From Streptomyces lasiicapitis (GTDB lineage Bacteria; Actinomycetota; Actinomycetes; Streptomycetales; Streptomycetaceae): a DNA stretch of 64,000 nucleotides. The translations under genes were made by a program, and so were the position numbers. This document shows positions 1 to 9,301 of this stretch, in pieces. Positions within the stretch are counted from its first letter, which is position 1, and every line of letters starts with the position of its first letter. The notes beneath the pieces are model-generated. The model was not told the DNA's origin. It worked only from the letters and a program-made list of their open reading frames with translations, and ran no database searches. The stretch lies in NCBI RefSeq assembly GCF_014646335.1, contig NZ_BMNG01000001.1, forward strand, positions 550,235-614,234, in the 5' to 3' direction.

Positions 1-64
1 CGGGGCCGCGAGCACGTTCCTTACCGTTCGGTGAGCCACGAGCGCTCCTCCTACTGTGCCGTTC

Positions 65-243
65 ATGAGCACTTTCATCCTGCCCCAGCGCCCCGAGGAC
101 GTCCCGTCGGCGTTCGCCGAACGCTTCAACAGCGGCGACGCGGACGCCGTACGCGAGCTGTACGAGCCGGACGCCGCGGCGCCGACGGGTACTGGCGCTA
201 TGTGATCGACAGTCCCTTCGGCGCCGGGCGCGGGAACGATTAG
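65..243 (+). pseudogene. Decayed SnoaL/NTF2-like protein remnant
   Basis: An ATG at 65 opens a 46-residue frame (stop 203-205) that looks like the first helices of a SnoaL/NTF2-like protein, with FAERFNSGDADAVRELYEPDA. From about 181 another frame reads DGYWRYVIDSPFG up to a stop at 241-243, which resembles the usual last strand of the same fold. Together they look like the two ends of one gene of roughly 120 codons that lost its middle and its reading frame. Seen: both fragments and the frame change. Inferred: the common origin and the internal deletion. An alternative is a short unrelated peptide gene, which I think less likely. Confidence 0.5.
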
Positions 244-249
244 GAACGG

Positions 250-3200
250 CTACTTCCCGAAGTACGCGTCGTAGATCGCCACCGTCGCCCTGTTCCCCTT
301 CTTGTCCTCGACCTTCGCCCGGAACGAGACCGACTTGCCCTTCGCCGGGTTCGTCACGGAGATCTTCCCGTCGCGCACCGCGGCCTTCTTCCAGGTGCGG
401 CCCTTGTCGTAGGAGACGTACGCGGAAAGGGACTTGAGGTTCTCGCCCGCGGCGGCGCCCTGCACCGTCACCGGCACGGACCGGGTCGCCCCCGCGGGCG
501 CCCGGCTGTCCAGGCCCACCTTCGGCGTGAAGCGGACGGTCGACGCGGGCAGCAGGGTCTCCTTCCGCACCTTCTTGGAGCGGAACGTCCAGCTCGCGTC
601 GACGCGGGACGAGACGGGCGCCACGCGCGGGTCACGCCGCACCGACGTGGACAGGCGGTATTCGGCGTCCGCCGCAGGGACCTTGAAGGACTCGCCACCG
701 GTCAGCGGGTCCTTGTTCTCGCCGATCTTGCGGCCGTCGCGGTGCAGGGTCGTCCGCACCGAGGAGAAGTCCGACTCCCCCTCGTGCCCGTCACCGTCGG
801 CGACCACCGGCAGGGAGCCGGTGATGTCGTTGCCCTCGCGGTAGATACCCAGGTCACCGCCTATGCGCGGTCCGAACACGGCCGTGTTGAACGTCCTGGT
901 GTAGGTCCTGCCCGCCTTGTACGTCGCCGGCGGGTGGACCAAGTACGTCGCTTCGGAGGTCAGCCCACCGTCCTCATCCTCCATCACCTGGTCGACGTCC
1001 GTGTCCCACTGCACCTTGTCGGCCGTCGACAGGTGGAACTTGCGCGTGCTGAGGGCCTGCTGCGGGACGGACCAGCCGGAGCCGCGGCCGCTGCCGTCGG
1101 GCAGCCATCCCGTGGGTGTCGCCACGGCCTTCTTGCCGTCGGCCGACGCCCCGAGCCGGGCGTTCACCGTGGCGAGTTCGCTGTCCTTGAAGTGCTTGGC
1201 GTAGCCGGTCGCGAGCCGTTCGACCTTGCCGCCGACGAGGATGTCGTACTGCTCGTCGTCGCCCTTGACCCAGGACCCGGACCACTGCTGAACCAGCGAG
1301 CCGTCCGTGACCTCGGGCCCGAGGTGTGCGGTGCGCAGATGGGCGTAGGACTCGACGAACACACCCTCTTGCAAGCCTTCCCGCACCACGTACTGGGGAT
1401 AGGCGAGGACCTGCTTGGCGTCCTTGTCGGGCACCGTGATGTCCACCGGCTTCGCCACCCGCGCGTCCAGCTTCAGCGTCATGTCCTTGGTGACGTTCAG
1501 CCTCGGCCGGGCGAGCCAGTCGACGCCCTTGGCGGTGTCGTCGGGGTCCCCGTAGATCTGCGTATCGAGGTAGTAACCGCCCTTGGGCACCCGGATCTTG
1601 ACCGTGCCGGACACGTCGCTGAGGAAGAAGAGCTCCTCGGCGGCGGGCCCCGTCAGGCCGAAGAGGCCGGACGAGAAGTACTTCGCGGGCCTGCCGTCCC
1701 GCCCGACGTACTTCAACGTCACGTCGTACGACTCCCCGTCCCGCTGCACCACGGCCCCCGTGCGCACGGTCTGGCCGCCGCCCTTCGCCACGACGTACGC
1801 GGAGTACGTACCGCGCCCCGAGCCCCCGAGCCTGGTGTGCGCCGTCAGGCCGACCGTCGCGCGCCCGCCCGCGGGCACCGTCACCTTCTTCGCGCCGAGC
1901 GTGTAGAAGCCGTCCGGAGCCGGGCGCCCCTTCGGGTCCGTGGCGGTCACCGACAGGTCGAGGGTGACGTCCTTCGTGCCGAGATTCCTGTACGTCACCT
2001 TCCTGGCGACCGGCTTGTCGTCGGTGTGCGGCCACTTAGGCGCGCCGAAGTTCAGCGACACCGGGTCGGCGACCACCGTCTGATCGACGGCCTTGTCCAC
2101 GGCGATACGCCCCGAACCCTGCTGGTACGGCGTGTACTTGCTCGCCTTCGCGGACGACGTCAGGGCCCGCTTGAGCTCGGCCGCCTTCCAGTCCGGGTGG
2201 CGCTGCTTGAGCAGGGCGGCGGCGCCCGCGACGTGCGGGGTCGCCATCGACGTACCGGACGCCGTCAGATAGCCCTCGGGCTTCTGCCCGAGCTCCTTCT
2301 CCATCTCGCTGCCGGGCGCGGCGGCGGCCGTGATGTCGACGCCGGGCGCCGTCACGTCCGGCTTGACCGCGCCGTCGCCGACGCGCGGGCCCTCGCTGGA
2401 GAAGTCCGCGAGCTTGTCCTTGCCGTCGACGGCGCCGACCGTGAGCGCGGCGTCCGCGCTGCCCGGCGAGCCGACGGAGCCCCGATGGCCTTCGTTGCCC
2501 GCCGCGACGGCGAACAGGACGCCCTTGTCGGCGGAGAGCTTGTTGACGGCGTCCTCCAGCGGGTCGACGCCGACGGAGTCGTCGCCGCCGAGGCTGAGGT
2601 TGACGACGTCGGCGCCCTGCGCGGCCGCCCACTCCATGCCCGCGATGACCTGGGAGTCGCTGCCGTAGCCGTCGTCGCCGAGGACCTTGCCGCTCAGGAC
2701 CTCGGCTCCGGGGGCCACGCCCTTGAACCTGCCGCCCGACTTCGCGCCCGTGCCGGCCGCGGTCGACGCGACGTGCGTGCCGTGCCCCACGCGGTCCTTG
2801 GCGTCGGGGGACGCGGTGAAGTTCTTCTCGTCGGCGATCCGGCCCTTCAGGTCCGGGTGGGTGGCATCGACGCCCGAGTCAAGGACGGCGATCCGCACGC
2901 CCTTGCCGTCGAGCCCGGCCTGCCAGGCCTTCGGCGCCCCGATCTGCTTGACGCTCTTGTCGAGGCTCGCCTTCCGTGTCCCGTCCAGCCAGACGTGGCT
3001 GACGCCGGACGCGATGCCGCGATTGCCCCGCTTGCCGCCTGTGATGGTCTTCCAGAGCGCCGCCGCGTCCTTCCTGGGCGTGGTCACGGCGTCCGCGTTC
3101 AGGGACGAGAAGGTGCGGCGGACCGCCGTGTCACCGGCCGCGCGGACACCGGCCTTGGCGCCGCGCGCGGTGCCCTTGTAACCGACGATCAGCTTCAGAC

Positions 3201-3606
3201 CCTTCCCCTGGGCCTTCCGGTTCGCCTTGCTCGTCAACTCCGTGACGTCGAAGAGCCGTTGGTCGACCTTGCCCTCGGCGATGAGCCGCTCGGCGTCGTA
3301 CGGCAGGACCAGCGCGTGCCCGCGCACGGTCCGGGTGCTCACGGGTATCCGCTCGCGCCCCTTGGCGGGCGTGAAGCCGATCATGCGGCCCTTGGAGTCG
3401 ACGGTGACGCGGTCGCCGGTGACGAGGGTGAGGCGGTGCGCGGGGCCGAGCTGTGCGCGGTGCGGGGACCCGGCCTGCGCGGGCGCCCGTCCGGGGCCCC
3501 GGGAGTCCGCCCCGCCGTCCGTCCCCGCCGACGCGGGCCCGACCACCCCCGCCCCCAGCGCGACGGCAACCGCCACCGCGTACGCCTTCTTCCTGTGCTG
3601 ACGCAA
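250..3606 (-). CDS. Secreted S8 (subtilisin-family) serine protease, first of a tandem pair
   Basis: A large exported protease of 1118 aa. It has a basic N terminus and hydrophobic signal segment ending near PASA, then a propeptide-like region, then the catalytic domain with Asp243 (AVLDSGVD), His275 (VGHGTHVA) and Ser453 (GTSMATPH). About 550 residues of beta-rich C-terminal sequence follow, probably Ig/Fn3-like accessory domains. I chose the TTG at 3606, preceded by AGGGGGAAATC, because the paralogue just upstream starts with TTG behind an almost identical ribosome site. An in-frame start at 3708 would place a terminator hairpin (3666-3702) inside the coding region. It probably degrades extracellular protein; the substrate is unknown. 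It is oriented the same way as the paralogue but separated from it by that hairpin. Confidence 0.9.
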   Translation of the reverse strand: MRQHRKKAYAVAVAVALGAGVVGPASAGTDGGADSRGPGRAPAQAGSPHRAQLGPAHRLTLVTGDRVTVDSKGRMIGFTPAKGRERIPVSTRTVRGHALVLPYDAERLIAEGKVDQRLFDVTELTSKANRKAQGKGLKLIVGYKGTARGAKAGVRAAGDTAVRRTFSSLNADAVTTPRKDAAALWKTITGGKRGNRGIASGVSHVWLDGTRKASLDKSVKQIGAPKAWQAGLDGKGVRIAVLDSGVDATHPDLKGRIADEKNFTASPDAKDRVGHGTHVASTAAGTGAKSGGRFKGVAPGAEVLSGKVLGDDGYGSDSQVIAGMEWAAAQGADVVNLSLGGDDSVGVDPLEDAVNKLSADKGVLFAVAAGNEGHRGSVGSPGSADAALTVGAVDGKDKLADFSSEGPRVGDGAVKPDVTAPGVDITAAAAPGSEMEKELGQKPEGYLTASGTSMATPHVAGAAALLKQRHPDWKAAELKRALTSSAKASKYTPYQQGSGRIAVDKAVDQTVVADPVSLNFGAPKWPHTDDKPVARKVTYRNLGTKDVTLDLSVTATDPKGRPAPDGFYTLGAKKVTVPAGGRATVGLTAHTRLGGSGRGTYSAYVVAKGGGQTVRTGAVVQRDGESYDVTLKYVGRDGRPAKYFSSGLFGLTGPAAEELFFLSDVSGTVKIRVPKGGYYLDTQIYGDPDDTAKGVDWLARPRLNVTKDMTLKLDARVAKPVDITVPDKDAKQVLAYPQYVVREGLQEGVFVESYAHLRTAHLGPEVTDGSLVQQWSGSWVKGDDEQYDILVGGKVERLATGYAKHFKDSELATVNARLGASADGKKAVATPTGWLPDGSGRGSGWSVPQQALSTRKFHLSTADKVQWDTDVDQVMEDEDGGLTSEATYLVHPPATYKAGRTYTRTFNTAVFGPRIGGDLGIYREGNDITGSLPVVADGDGHEGESDFSSVRTTLHRDGRKIGENKDPLTGGESFKVPAADAEYRLSTSVRRDPRVAPVSSRVDASWTFRSKKVRKETLLPASTVRFTPKVGLDSRAPAGATRSVPVTVQGAAAGENLKSLSAYVSYDKGRTWKKAAVRDGKISVTNPAKGKSVSFRAKVEDKKGNRATVAIYDAYFGK

Positions 3607-3665
3607 GATTTCCCCCTGCAGTCGAAGTGTGTGCCTTGCCTCGCATGCGAGTCGCGTACACAAGA

Positions 3666-3702
3666 AGCGGCTCCCGAAGCCCGTCAGGCCTCGGGAGCCG
3701 CT
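3666..3702 (-). terminator. Hairpin terminator between the two protease genes
   Basis: A perfect 12-bp inverted repeat, AGCGGCTCCCGA and its complement, around a 13-nt loop. It lies just after the stop of the upstream protease gene and before the start of the next. There is no long T run, as is usual for Streptomyces terminators. It suggests the two proteases are largely separate transcripts. Confidence 0.75.
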
Positions 3703-3757
3703 CCTCACACTCCTTCAACTGTCCGCAGGAACAGGCGCAGTTCCCGCGGAGGGAAGG

Positions 3758-6700
3758 TCACTTCCCGTAATACGCGTTGTAGATCGAGACCGTGGACTTG
3801 TTGCCCTTCTTGTCCGTGATCTTGGCGTGGAACGAGATCGCCTTGCCCTTGTCCGGGTTGGTGACCTCGACCTTGCCGTTCGTCACCTTCAGCGGCTCTC
3901 CCCAGTGCTGGCCGTAGTCGTAACTGGCGTACACGTAGAGCGACTTCAGGTTGGCGCCCGCCGCCGCGCCCTGCACCGTCACCGGCACGGACTGCTTCTT
4001 GCCCGCGGGGGCCCGGCTGTCGAGGCCGACGGCCGCGTTGATGCGCACCCCGGAGACCGGGAGCTTCGTGGCGGCGTCCGTCTTCTTGGAGCGGAACGTC
4101 CAGCTCGCGTCGACCCGCGTGGAGGCCGCGGACACGGCGACGCTGCGCTTCACGGACGTGGCCAGCTTGTACTCGGCGTCACCGGCGGGGACCGTGAACG
4201 GCTTGTCGCCGGTCAGCGGGTCGTCGTTCTCGCCGATCTGGGTGCCGTTGCGGGCCAGCGTCGTCTTCACCGAGGTGGTCGTCGAGCCGCCCGCGTGCGT
4301 CTGGCCGTCGGCGAAGACCGGCAGGAAGCCCGCGATCTTGTTGCCCTCGCGCACCACCCCGTAGTCGCCGCCGATACGCGGGCCGATGACGGCCGTGTTG
4401 AACGTCTTCGTGTACGTCTTGCCGCCGGTGAACGCCTGCGGCTTGCCGAGCGTGTACGAGGCGTCGACGATCGGCCAGCCGTCCGGGTCGGTGCCGGCGC
4501 GCTGCTCGTACTCCAGGCTCCAGGTGACCTTGTCGGCCGTGGAGACGTACAGAGTGCGGGTGCTCGGCGCCTTCTGCGGCACGGTGATGCCGGTGGAGCT
4601 GAAGCTGCCGGGCAGCCTGCCGAACGCGGCGATCGCGGCGGTCTTGCCGCTGGAGGACGCGCCGAGGCCCGCCTTCACGGTGGCGAGGTCGGCTTCCTTG
4701 TAGTCCTTGGTGTAGCCGGTCGCGAGCTTCTTGACGACGCCGCCCGCGACGGTGCTGTACTCCGCCTTCTCGCCGCGCGACCAGTGGCCCTCGAACTTCT
4801 GGAGCAGCGAGCCGTCGGTGACCTGCGGGCCGAGGTGCGCGCTGCGCAGCCCGGTGTACGCGTCCAGCCACCAGCCGAAGCCGTAGGCGTCGTCGCCCGC
4901 GGTGACCTCGTACGACGGCGCGGCGAACTCGGACTTGACGGCCGAGGACGGCACGGAGATGTCGATCGGCTTGGCGGTGCGCGCGTCCACCGTCACCGTG
5001 GCCGCCTTGGTGACGTCCAGCTTCGGCTGCGAGATCCAGTCGGCGCCCTTGGTGATGTCCTGCGGGTCGACGTACACGCCGGAGTCGAGGACGTAACCGC
5101 CCTTGGGGACACGGACCTTGGCGGTGCCGGACGGGTCCTGCACCGGGATGGACTGCTCCGCGCCGAGCCCGGAGATGCCGAACAGGCCCGTGCTGTAGTA
5201 CTTCGCCGGCTGCCCGTCACGGCCGATGTGCTTGACCGTCAGGTCGTACGACTCGACCTCGCGGTCGACCGCGGCGGCCGTGCGGACGCTCTGGCCGCCG
5301 CCGCTCGCGACGACGTACGCGGAGTAGGCGCCGTCGACCGCGCCGCCCAGGCGCGTGTCGGCAGTGAGGTCGACGGAGGCGGTGCCGCCCGCGGGGACGG
5401 TCACCTTCTTGGCGGCGAGGGTGAAGAAGCCCTCGGGGGCGGGCTTGCCCGTCGGGTCGCTGGCCTCGGCGGTGAGGTCGAGGGTGACCTCTTCCTTGCC
5501 GAGGTTCTTGTAGGTGACCTTCTTGGTGACGGGCTTGTCGTCGGTGTGCGGCCACAGCTGGGTGCCGAAGCTCACCGACACCGGGTCGGCGATCACGGTC
5601 TGCTTGATGGCCTGATCGACGGCGATACGGCCCGAACCCTGCTGGAACGCCGTGTACTTGCCCGCCTTCGTGGACGCGGTGAGCGCGCCCTTCAGCTCGG
5701 GCTGCTTCCAGTCCGGGTGCTGCTGCTTGAGCAGCGCCGCGGCGCCGGCGGCGTGCGGGGCCGCCATCGACGTACCGGAGATCGTCAGATAGCCCTCGGG
5801 GTTCTGGCCGACCTCCTTCTCGATCTCGCTGCCGGGCGCGGCGGCCGCCGTGATGTCGACGCCGGGCGCCGTCACGTCGGGCTTGATCGCGCCGTCGCCG
5901 ACGCGCGGGCCCTCGCTGGAGAAGTCCGCGAGCTTGTCGTTGTCGTCGACCGCGCCGACGGTGAGCGCCGAGTCCGCGCTGCCGGGCGAGCCGATGGAGC
6001 CGGGCGAGCCGGAGTTGCCCGCGGAGATGGCGAAGAGGATGCCCTTCTCCGCCGAGACCTTGTCGACGGCCGCCTCCAGCGGGTCGGCGCCGGGGGTGTC
6101 GCCGCCGCCGAGGCTCAGGTTCACCACGTCGGCGCCCTGGGCGGCGGCCCAGTCGATGCCCGCGATGATCCCGGAGTCGTCGCCGGAGCCGGTGTCGCCG
6201 AGCACCTTGCCGTTGAGGATCTTGGCGCCGGGCGCGACGCCCTTGTACGCGGCGTTCTTGGCGCCGGTGCCCGCCGCGGTCGAGGCGACGTGCGTGCCGT
6301 GCCCGACGCGGTCCTTGGTGTCGGGCGAGGGCGTGAAGTCCTCCGCCGCGACGACCTGGTCCTTGAGGTCGGGGTGGGTGGCGTCGACGCCGGTGTCCAG
6401 GACGGCGATCTTCACGCCCTTGCCGTCGTACCCGGACTCCCAGGCCTTCGGCGCGCCGATCTGCTTCACGCTCTTGTCGAGGGTGGCCTTGCGCACGCCG
6501 TCCAGCCAGACGCGGCTGATACCGGAGGCGGTGGTGCGCGCCCCGGCCCGCTCGGCGGTGAGGGCCTGCCACAGCTTGGCGGCGTCCCGCTTGGGGGTGG
6601 TCACCGCGTCGGCGTTGAGGGTCTTGAGGGTGCGGCGTACGTCGGTGCCGCCCGCGTCGCGCACCTCGGCCTTGGCTCCGGCGGCCGCGCCCTTGTAGGC

Positions 6701-7135
6701 GACGATCACCTTCAGGCCCTGCTTCTGCGCGGTGCGGTTGTCCTTCTTGCTCAGCTCCGTGACGTCGAAGAGCCGCTGGTCGAGCGTGCCGTCGGCGATC
6801 AGGCGCTGGGCGTCGGCGGGTATGACGAGCGTGTGCCCGTCGCGGTTGCTGGTCCGCACGGGTATGCGTTCACGGCCCTTGGCGGGGTCGAACGCGGTGA
6901 CCCGCCCCAAGGCGCCGACCGTGACGCGGTCGCCGGTGAGCAGGGTGATGTGGTGGCGCACCGGCACCCTGACCTCGTCCGCGTTCGCGCCGGACGGGCG
7001 GACGGGGTCCGGGTCCGCCTGCGCCGGGCTGGTCATGCCCGCCGCGAGCGCCACGGCGGCGGCGGTGGCGACACCGGCCGCGGCCGCGCGCCGCGCGGTG
7101 ACCGGTCTTTGGGCTTTCCGCACTTGTCCGAGCAA
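3758..7135 (-). CDS. Secreted S8 (subtilisin-family) serine protease, second of a tandem pair
   Basis: A paralogue of the protease at 250-3606, 1125 aa, collinear along its whole length. It starts with TTG at 7135 behind GAGGGGGAAAC. It has an Arg-rich N terminus and signal segment ending near SPAQA, a propeptide-like region, and a catalytic domain with Asp247 (AVLDTGVD), His279 (VGHGTHVA) and Ser456 (GTSMAAPH). The long beta-rich C-terminal part ends in a segment close to that of the first copy (SIYNAYYGK versus AIYDAYFGK). The two genes share order, size and start context, so they arose by tandem duplication, but the C-terminal halves have diverged enough to suggest different substrates or binding partners. 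Secreted; probable nutrient or morphogenetic protease. Confidence 0.9.
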   Translation of the reverse strand: MLGQVRKAQRPVTARRAAAAGVATAAAVALAAGMTSPAQADPDPVRPSGANADEVRVPVRHHITLLTGDRVTVGALGRVTAFDPAKGRERIPVRTSNRDGHTLVIPADAQRLIADGTLDQRLFDVTELSKKDNRTAQKQGLKVIVAYKGAAAGAKAEVRDAGGTDVRRTLKTLNADAVTTPKRDAAKLWQALTAERAGARTTASGISRVWLDGVRKATLDKSVKQIGAPKAWESGYDGKGVKIAVLDTGVDATHPDLKDQVVAAEDFTPSPDTKDRVGHGTHVASTAAGTGAKNAAYKGVAPGAKILNGKVLGDTGSGDDSGIIAGIDWAAAQGADVVNLSLGGGDTPGADPLEAAVDKVSAEKGILFAISAGNSGSPGSIGSPGSADSALTVGAVDDNDKLADFSSEGPRVGDGAIKPDVTAPGVDITAAAAPGSEIEKEVGQNPEGYLTISGTSMAAPHAAGAAALLKQQHPDWKQPELKGALTASTKAGKYTAFQQGSGRIAVDQAIKQTVIADPVSVSFGTQLWPHTDDKPVTKKVTYKNLGKEEVTLDLTAEASDPTGKPAPEGFFTLAAKKVTVPAGGTASVDLTADTRLGGAVDGAYSAYVVASGGGQSVRTAAAVDREVESYDLTVKHIGRDGQPAKYYSTGLFGISGLGAEQSIPVQDPSGTAKVRVPKGGYVLDSGVYVDPQDITKGADWISQPKLDVTKAATVTVDARTAKPIDISVPSSAVKSEFAAPSYEVTAGDDAYGFGWWLDAYTGLRSAHLGPQVTDGSLLQKFEGHWSRGEKAEYSTVAGGVVKKLATGYTKDYKEADLATVKAGLGASSSGKTAAIAAFGRLPGSFSSTGITVPQKAPSTRTLYVSTADKVTWSLEYEQRAGTDPDGWPIVDASYTLGKPQAFTGGKTYTKTFNTAVIGPRIGGDYGVVREGNKIAGFLPVFADGQTHAGGSTTTSVKTTLARNGTQIGENDDPLTGDKPFTVPAGDAEYKLATSVKRSVAVSAASTRVDASWTFRSKKTDAATKLPVSGVRINAAVGLDSRAPAGKKQSVPVTVQGAAAGANLKSLYVYASYDYGQHWGEPLKVTNGKVEVTNPDKGKAISFHAKITDKKGNKSTVSIYNAYYGK

Positions 7136-7269
7136 GTTTCCCCCTCAGGTGAAAGCTCTGAGTCACGCAGCATGTCGAAGGGGACGATATCTGTTCAACT
7201 ATGGGACGGAAGTGCAGAGTTGGTGTTGTTGGCCGGTTCAACATGGTGCCGCAACACAGCGGACACGGC

Positions 7270-7302
7270 AGTGGCCCGCACCCCTGTGGGGTACGGGCCA
7301 CT
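7270..7302 (-). terminator. Hairpin terminator after the L,D-transpeptidase gene
   Basis: A 15-bp stem (AGTGGCCCG, mismatch, ACCCC against its complement) with one mismatch and a 3-nt loop, about 26 bp beyond the stop of the gene at 7329-8579. It sits in the 193-bp gap that also holds the promoter of the protease gene at 3758-7135. Confidence 0.75.
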
Positions 7303-7328
7303 TCACACAGGCCAGAGGCGCTCGCCGG

Positions 7329-8579
7329 TCAGACCTCCGAGCCCGCCTTCCACTCGGCCCAGCTCATGTTCCAGCCGTTCAGGCCGTTGTCCGGGGCGAT
7401 GACCTTGTCGCCGGTGTTGCGTACGTCCACGACGTCACCGGTGATCGAGTTCTCGAAGAACCAGGAGCCCGGCGTCGACTTGTCGTTCGCGCCCTTGGCG
7501 TCCCGCAGGCCGATGCAGCCGTGGCTCGTGTTCACGTTGCCGAAGATCGACGACGAGCCCCAGTAGTTGCCGTGGATGAAGGTGCCGGAGCTGGACAGGC
7601 GCATGGCGTGCGGCACGTCCTTGATGTCGTACTCACCCTTGCCGTCGCTGTCCGTGAAGCCGACGGTGGCGCCGTTCATCCGGGTCTCCTTGAACATCTC
7701 GGAGATCACCATCTTGCCGTTGTACGTCTTGTTGTCCGGCGCGCCGGCGGAGATCGGAATGGTCTTCACGACCTTCCCGTCCCGCATGATCTTCATCTGC
7801 TTGGTCTTGGCGTCGACGACGGAGACCTGGTTGCGGCCGATCTTGAACTGGACGGTCTTCTGCTGAACCCCATAGACCCCGTCGGCACCCTCGACGCCGT
7901 CCAGGTTGAGCTTCAGCGTGATCGTGGAGTTGCCCTTCCAGTAGTCCTGGGGCCGGAAGTCGAGCCGGTTGCCCCCGAACCAGTGCCCGACGACTTCCTG
8001 ACCACTACTGGACGAAACCTGGATCTTGGACTGCACGTCCTTCTTGTTGCTGATCGCCTTGTCGAAGTTGATCGACACCGGCATGCCCACGCCGACCTTG
8101 GAGCCGTCCTCGGGCGTGAAGCTGCCGATGAAGCTGTTGGCCTTCGAGACGGTGGTGAACGAGGAGTTCTCGTGCGCCTTGCGGCCCTCGGAGTCCTTCG
8201 CCGTCACCGCGATCTTGTACGTGGTGGCGCGCTCCAGCTGGCCGCCGGGCTGCCAGCTCTTCTTGTCCGCGGATATGTCGCCCGCGACGGCGGCGCCGCC
8301 CTCCGCCTTCATGACGACACTCGTGAGCGTGCCCTCACTCACGGTGACCTTGGCGTCCTTGTTGATGCCCGCGTTGTCGGAGCCGTTCTTCGGCGCGATC
8401 GCGATCTTGGCTTCGGAGGTCTTCTCCGCCGCTGCCTCGTCGACCTGGTTCTGCGACTTCTTGCCGCTGCCCGAGCCGTCCTTGTCGCCGCCGTCGTCGC
8501 TACAGGCGGAGAGCACAAGCACCCCGCCGACCAGGGCGGACACGGCCATCAGACCCCTGCGCCGCTTACTGTCCGTCAT
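7329..8579 (-). CDS. L,D-transpeptidase lipoprotein (Ig-like domains plus YkuD domain)
   Basis: A 416-aa cell-envelope enzyme that probably makes 3-3 peptidoglycan cross-links. It begins with a lipoprotein signal (VLVLSAC). Two Ig-like domains follow, in roughly residues 60-260, as in mycobacterial LdtMt2. The C-terminal YkuD domain has HGNYWGSSSIFG and the catalytic SHGCIGLRD motif with Cys355. I chose ATG 8579 because GGAG lies 9 nt upstream; an in-frame ATG 15 nt earlier is possible. It is closely followed by a strong terminator and looks monocistronic. Known of the family: the catalytic cysteine attacks the tetrapeptide stem of the donor. Nothing in the sequence says which growth stage uses it. 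Confidence 0.92.
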   Translation of the reverse strand: MTDSKRRRGLMAVSALVGGVLVLSACSDDGGDKDGSGSGKKSQNQVDEAAAEKTSEAKIAIAPKNGSDNAGINKDAKVTVSEGTLTSVVMKAEGGAAVAGDISADKKSWQPGGQLERATTYKIAVTAKDSEGRKAHENSSFTTVSKANSFIGSFTPEDGSKVGVGMPVSINFDKAISNKKDVQSKIQVSSSSGQEVVGHWFGGNRLDFRPQDYWKGNSTITLKLNLDGVEGADGVYGVQQKTVQFKIGRNQVSVVDAKTKQMKIMRDGKVVKTIPISAGAPDNKTYNGKMVISEMFKETRMNGATVGFTDSDGKGEYDIKDVPHAMRLSSSGTFIHGNYWGSSSIFGNVNTSHGCIGLRDAKGANDKSTPGSWFFENSITGDVVDVRNTGDKVIAPDNGLNGWNMSWAEWKAGSEV

Positions 8580-8741
8580 TACACGCTTCTCCATCGTCGC
8601 CGAATCCCCAAGACCCCGCGGGTCCCCCCGCATCCCCGCCTAACGCCTTGCCGGTGCGTCCCGTTCCATTTCCGCCGAAGATGTGGGGAACGCCACGTCG
8701 GCGGTACGGCCGGGACGACCGCGCATCCAGGAGACGACTGA

Positions 8742-8769
8742 GCCCCGGGCGGCGGTTGCCGCCCGGGGC
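8742..8769 (-). terminator. Hairpin terminator
   Basis: A perfect 12-bp stem (GCCCCGGGCGGC and its complement) with a 4-nt loop GGTT. It lies about 50 bp beyond the stop of the small gene at 8818-9189 and before the transpeptidase promoter region. Confidence 0.75.
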
Positions 8770-8817
8770 CCCTGAATTCCTATGGAGCTTCCCGGGACGC
8801 TGTCGGCGCCACCGCGA

Positions 8818-9189
8818 CTAGGGCTTGGCGCCGACCTCCTCGTACTCGGCGGCGCCGTGCATGTCGTCGTCCTCGGCGCCATCATCCTCGTCCGGGTCCC
8901 AATCCGGCGAATCGGGATCGTAATCGATCACTTCGCTGCTCCATGAGGCCTGAGTCAGCTCGACTCCGGGCACGTCCCCGATCAGATCGACGGGGTCGAC
9001 GAGGTAGGCGAGGGCCTCCGCGTCGTCCTCCCGCACGGCGGCGCGGGCGTGGGCGCGCTCGTCGTCGGGCATGTGGGTGTCCTCCGCGATGCGGGCCAGG
9101 GCGGTGCCGCGCAACTCCTCGGAGCCGTCGACCTCGACCACCAATTCGACGCGGAGGCGCACAAAGCGTGATGTCTCGTCTGCACTCAT
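8818..9189 (-). CDS. Conserved acidic hypothetical protein
   Basis: A 123-aa protein starting MSADETSRFVRLRVEL. The first 85 residues look like a compact alpha/beta fold with many charged residues. The last 35 are strongly acidic (DYDPDSPDWDPDEDD) and probably unstructured. There is no signal peptide, membrane segment or motif I can tie to a function. I chose the ATG at 9189; the frame extends further upstream, but that part is antisense to the gene starting at 9302 and has low-complexity Gly/Ala/Trp content. Proteins like this are, to my knowledge, common in Streptomyces. No function proposed. Confidence 0.7.
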   Translation of the reverse strand: MSADETSRFVRLRVELVVEVDGSEELRGTALARIAEDTHMPDDERAHARAAVREDDAEALAYLVDPVDLIGDVPGVELTQASWSSEVIDYDPDSPDWDPDEDDGAEDDDMHGAAEYEEVGAKP

Positions 9190-9301
9190 AAGCCGGAGCG
9201 TACGGCGCCCTCCCGCCGCAGCTTTCCCGCGACCCGCGCCTTTCACTAGGCTCGCCCCAGACGGCCAATTCGCCAGCTCCACAAGGGGGATCCGTTTCCC
9301 G

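Noticed and set aside
742..7402. Two reading frames of over 1000 codons on the plus strand opposite the protease genes
   Set aside because: They are antisense to genes with complete catalytic motifs; their translations are Arg/Val/Gly/Leu-rich without domains, as expected from GC-rich shadow frames.
8640..8885. Small minus-strand frame between the transpeptidase gene and the acidic protein gene
   Set aside because: Contains a strong terminator hairpin and overlaps the end of a better-supported gene; no plausible protein features.
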